Made by a program: the position numbers and the translations under genes. A DNA stretch of 64,000 bases from CAZPQK01 sp964588695 (GTDB lineage Bacteria > Krumholzibacteriota > Krumholzibacteriia > WVZY01 > JAKEHA01), in assembly GCA_964588695.1 (NCBI GenBank), contig CAZPQK010000012.1, positions 1 through 64,000 of the forward strand, given 5' to 3'. Each line of letters starts with the position of its first letter. Position 1 is the first letter of the stretch. The notes below the pieces were generated by a model. It was not told the origin of the DNA. It saw only the letters and a list, made by a program, of their open reading frames with translations, and did not search any database. Positions 61,353-64,000 of the stretch are shown here, one piece after another.

Positions 61353-62656
61353 GGTTTGACCTCCGAGTCAGGAAATAGAAGGTTTGTAGCCACCAACGTC
61401 TCGAGCGTCGCTAACGATGCCAAAACCGTAGCTCGCGACGAGGCCACCTCCAGGCTCACGGTCAGATAGCTTTGTTGAGCATCGATAACGTCTTGAAACG
61501 TGGCGATTCCGCCCCGATAGCCTTCACGAGCAACTTCGTAGCTCTGGAGCGCGCGGGGCGCTAACACCCGTCGGTATAAGTTGTGCTGCCGAAGCGCGTC
61601 GCGCCAACGCGCGATTGCGGCCGTCAACTGCGCATCGAGGTGGGCTCGCATGTCGATGGTTGCACGTGTTGCGGACCGCGCCATTGCTTCCGCCTGTCGT
61701 TTTTGGGCTCGAAGGCCTCCAAAAAAGAGGGGGATATTTAGTGAAGCCATTGCCACCACGGCGTCGCGACCGTTGTCCGCTGTCGATGAAAACTCGTACG
61801 GATCTACAAAAATGTACTCGGCACCAACCGTTAGATTTGGAATCGCGGCACGCCGAGCCAATCGAACCGTCTGCTCAGCCGCGGTCTCGCGAGACCGGGC
61901 CGATTGGAGGCGCGGATTCCGAGTATCGACAAGCTTCTGCAGCGCAATAACTGTAAGGTCTAGCTCGGGATACGTCAGCGTCGACGGCATGGCGATTGGG
62001 GTAGCGAGCGATTGCCCGAGCAGCGCGTTTATCTGTGCGGCAACGGGTTCGCGCTGATCCTGCCAATGCGCAACCCGGTCCTCTAGTCTGGCCACCTCGA
62101 TCTGCAGCTGCAACACGTGAGATTGTTGTCCATAGCCTTCCGCGTAAGAAGTCAACGCGACGTCTTCGACCGCTCGCAGTAAACGAAGGTTTTCACCAAT
62201 AATTTCGATTGCCTGACCGACCACATAGTATTGGCCCCACGTTGTAACGAGATCGCGACGAAGCTCCCAGTAGGACCTGTCTCGGTCGTGGGTTAACGCA
62301 TCGGCGAGCATATCTGCACGGGATGCCTGCAAACCTAGCTTTGCGATCGGAATAGTCTGAACCAGACCCACCTTATGGCGCTGCGCGCCCAGCCTGGTTT
62401 CAATTGGATCCACAAAGTATCCGTAAGAAACGATTGGGTTGGGAAACGCGCCGACGCGATTAGCCTCCTGGCGCGCCGCTTCCGCGCGTTCGTCCGCCGC
62501 GACCAACGCGTGCGATTGACTGTGAAGCCGATCCACTAGTTCTTGCAACGTCGGCGTTTCTGCCGCTACCGGCGCCGGGCTCGCAACTGCCAGGCCAAGG
62601 AAACCGATAGCGCCAAACACGCCAGCCACTGCGGCCTTCATTGTAGGACTACGCAT
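61349..62656 (-). CDS. TolC-family outer-membrane channel (CusC-like)
   Basis: 435 residues with a signal peptide (start at 62656 or at Met 62641). The TolC repeat pattern is visible twice: 'ARQEANRVGAFPNPIVSYGY' near 45-60 and 'AARRAAIPNLTVGAEYIF' near 270, each followed by long amphipathic helices. It forms the outer-membrane exit duct of the CusCBA pump. It is flanked by the triple-repeat protein gene upstream (11 bases) and cusB downstream (ATGA overlap). Confidence 0.9.
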   Translation of the reverse strand: MRSPTMKAAVAGVFGAIGFLGLAVASPAPVAAETPTLQELVDRLHSQSHALVAADERAEAARQEANRVGAFPNPIVSYGYFVDPIETRLGAQRHKVGLVQTIPIAKLGLQASRADMLADALTHDRDRSYWELRRDLVTTWGQYYVVGQAIEIIGENLRLLRAVEDVALTSYAEGYGQQSHVLQLQIEVARLEDRVAHWQDQREPVAAQINALLGQSLATPIAMPSTLTYPELDLTVIALQKLVDTRNPRLQSARSRETAAEQTVRLARRAAIPNLTVGAEYIFVDPYEFSSTADNGRDAVVAMASLNIPLFFGGLRAQKRQAEAMARSATRATIDMRAHLDAQLTAAIARWRDALRQHNLYRRVLAPRALQSYEVAREGYRGGIATFQDVIDAQQSYLTVSLEVASSRATVLASLATLETLVATNLLFPDSEVKP

Positions 62657-62667
62657 GGTTTCCCTTT

Positions 62668-63309
62668 CTAACGCGACTCGGCCGGCGAACCGGAGGGAAG
62701 CGTTTGGTAAACCCGCTCCAGTGCCGCGACGGGGTTCGCATTAAAGGAGTCCAAGCATCCGTTGCAGCAAAACCGGACAAGCTTTCCCGCGAACACATAG
62801 TCGAAAGGCGTTCCCATGCTCCCAAGCGCTTCTCCAGAAATGGGACAGGCGTCGGCAGGGTAGTGTGCCGTTTGGACGGCAATAACGGCGGCGTCGAGCG
62901 CGACGACCGCCGCCGTCGGATTCTGCGCAAGCTCGGGTTCGCACGAAGAGCAGCACAGCTTTACCAGGCGGTTGCCCACGATCGCGTTCATGGGATCGCC
63001 CATGCTACCCAACCGCTTTCCGCTGACCATACAGGTGGCAAGTGGATAGCCTGCCCCCTGGCGGGCTACGATGGCCGAATCAAGCGCGGCCAGAAATGCC
63101 GATTCGTCGCGTTCGAAATCCGGGAGACACGACTCGCAGCAAAGCCGTATCTCACGACCGTTTGTGGTTAGGATGACGGGCGTGCCGTGCGAGCCGATGC
63201 GCTCGCCGGAAACCAAGCAAATACTCAGGGGATACTTGGATATGTCGGATGTCTCGGCGCTCGTCGACGAAACGACGATCAGGCCGATCAGAACGAGTAG
63301 GACTCGCAT
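62668..63309 (-). CDS. Secreted protein with three YHS/TRASH-like metal-binding repeats
   Basis: 213 residues from ATG at 63309; a signal peptide spans about 1-18. Three consecutive ~60-residue repeats share the pattern 'YP…C.(V/I)SG…GS.G.P…G…R/K.CC..C…F/E…P.A'. Each therefore offers about four Cys (C near the start, CC..C near the end), close to YHS/TRASH-type metal-binding domains. It likely binds copper or silver in the periplasm before export. The gene lies in the efflux operon, 11 bases before the TolC-like gene; 88 bases separate it from the Cys-rich gene upstream. Confidence 0.8.
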   Translation of the reverse strand: MRVLLVLIGLIVVSSTSAETSDISKYPLSICLVSGERIGSHGTPVILTTNGREIRLCCESCLPDFERDESAFLAALDSAIVARQGAGYPLATCMVSGKRLGSMGDPMNAIVGNRLVKLCCSSCEPELAQNPTAAVVALDAAVIAVQTAHYPADACPISGEALGSMGTPFDYVFAGKLVRFCCNGCLDSFNANPVAALERVYQTLPSGSPAESR

Positions 63310-63397
63310 AATCTCTCCTCTGGTTACACGCACAGGTGCGCGTTCACAAACAACGTTTGCGGATCACTTTTACTGGGAACTGGAAATGTGTGGTGAT

Positions 63398-63850
63398 CTA
63401 AACCAGAAGGACGAGATTCAAGAGGTAGAGGGGGCGGTTATTAACGGGGGGTGCCCGCTGCGCATCATATACCGATGCAGCGTATGCAACTTTGGTTCGT
63501 TCAATCGCAGCCAAATTCGCACACGGAACAACTGGAGAGACAGGGTCTGCCGTCTTGATTAACACCGCGGCCGAGATCTCGGTCGATTGCAAGTTTTGCT
63601 TGCAAGGCGTTGGTTGAAGCGCAAGGTCGCCGTCCGACGTCGCAGCCATGCCGCATTCGTCCGATCGCTCGGCCGGTTTACTTTCGCAGCACGACGGAGG
63701 TTCAACCACTTCGGGCGGGGTTTTCGTGCAGCACTGTTGATCGCCGACTCGATGATCACATGCACAAAGCGCAAAAGCGGGCACAACGTGGGTGCAAACC
63801 AGCCCGAAGATGCACAAGAGTACAAGAATTCTGCGGAATCGGTCGCTCAT
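63398..63850 (-). CDS. Small Cys-rich secreted protein heading the efflux operon
   Basis: 150 residues with a signal peptide (about 1-27). The mature start is Cys-rich: CxC, then CC, CC and single Cys between residues 29 and 66, which suits soft-metal binding. The second half lacks motifs and ends in a hydrophobic stretch. No family recognised. It is first in the minus-strand order towards the RND/ATPase genes, with an inverted repeat just in front of its ATG. Confidence 0.65.
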   Translation of the reverse strand: MSDRFRRILVLLCIFGLVCTHVVPAFALCACDHRVGDQQCCTKTPPEVVEPPSCCESKPAERSDECGMAATSDGDLALQPTPCKQNLQSTEISAAVLIKTADPVSPVVPCANLAAIERTKVAYAASVYDAQRAPPVNNRPLYLLNLVLLV

Positions 63851-63860
63851 AGCCTTATTT

Positions 63861-63871
63861 TACATGATGTA
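63861..63871 (-). promoter_or_regulatory. Candidate operator, perfect inverted repeat
   Basis: TACAT-x-ATGTA is a perfect 5-base inverted repeat with one central base, 10 bases before the ATG of the Cys-rich protein gene. It resembles the TACA…TGTA form of CopY/BlaI-type repressor sites, and a copper-efflux operon is a fitting target. No CopY/BlaI gene is in the window, so the link is only a suggestion. Confidence 0.35.
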
Positions 63872-63935
63872 GCGAGTTTCGTTCCAGGTCGATTAGTAGA
63901 GGGCTCGGGCCGGCATAGAGAAAGCCCACGTAAGA

Positions 63936-63979
63936 GTGTCAGGGGTCCTTTTTGGAAAGGTGTCAGGGAACCAAAAAGG
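63936..63979. repeat. Inverted-repeat unit at window end
   Basis: GTGTCAGGG occurs at 63936-63944 and again at 63960-63968. Each is followed by one arm of an inverted repeat: CCTTTTTGG at 63947-63955 and CCAAAAAGG at 63971-63979. No gene is seen from 63872 to the window end. It could be a short interspersed or REP-like unit or a transposon end. Confidence 0.4.
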
Positions 63980-64000
63980 TCGAGTAGGTTATAGGGCAAC

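Overview
The window reads as chromosome of an uncultured Gram-negative bacterium of roughly mid-50s percent GC. Four secreted proteins end in the same FlgD-Ig-like/type A sorting domain (NPF motif near its start, GVYFYR near its end), and there is a TolC/RND envelope system. This combination is typical of the FCB superphylum and related candidate phyla (Eisenbacteria, Krumholzibacteria, Latescibacteria, Zixibacteria type). That placement is inference; no rRNA or ribosomal protein gene is present to fix it. The only RNA gene of a known class is a tRNA-Leu(UAA).

Layout. 1-3260: a leader RNA, then a small secreted protein and a matrixin-like metalloprotease. 3289-21642: a long nuclease and defence region. 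It holds a PLD-fold protein, a PD-(D/E)XK protein, a 1583-aa DUF4011-helicase-Vsr-like protein (Hhe-type) behind a K+ channel-like gene, an RNase H-like/GIY-YIG/SIR2-remnant operon, a type I restriction-modification operon (hsdR-hsdS-hsdM), and a DUF2779 nuclease-like gene broken by a frameshift at an A8 run. 21674-34846: secreted and surface proteins, two DUF1801 genes, the tRNA, a NYN-LOTUS protein and a CPBP protease. 34936-44933: one long minus-strand operon that makes PAPS (sat, cysC) together with four alkaline-phosphatase-superfamily proteins, two ribbon-helix-helix-like small proteins and a membrane protein. 45065-53512: a five-repeat surface protein, a PD40 lipoprotein, a polyprenyl-type glycosyltransferase with DUF2304, an AglD/LPG-synthase-type membrane protein and the CCA-adding enzyme. 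53507-63850: a copper/silver-type efflux operon (Cys-rich protein, triple metal-binding-repeat protein, TolC, CusB, CusA, CopA).

Two repeated RNA-like elements stand out. The first is a ~185-nt leader (1-160, 3289-3472, 11620-11803) that has a long-range closing pairing, internal hairpins, and a hairpin plus T-run directly before the ribosome-binding site of the next gene. It precedes three unrelated operons, two of them nuclease operons, and looks like an attenuator or riboswitch-like switch of no class I recognise. The second is a 65-nt element of three consecutive hairpins (23259, 26509, 27118), with compensatory changes between copies and identical length.

The other lead is the PAPS/alkaline-phosphatase operon. 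Its APS kinase and both small DNA-binding-like proteins end in the same short tail (…LGYI/L). The operon looks like an undescribed sulfation or anionic-group tailoring pathway. A polyprenyl-phosphate-type glycosyltransferase and a flippase-like protein lie a few kb away, and no classical sulfotransferase is visible. Two genes are interrupted: a surface protein by an in-frame TAG and the DUF2779 gene by a -1 shift. The SIR2 gene is a 69-codon remnant.
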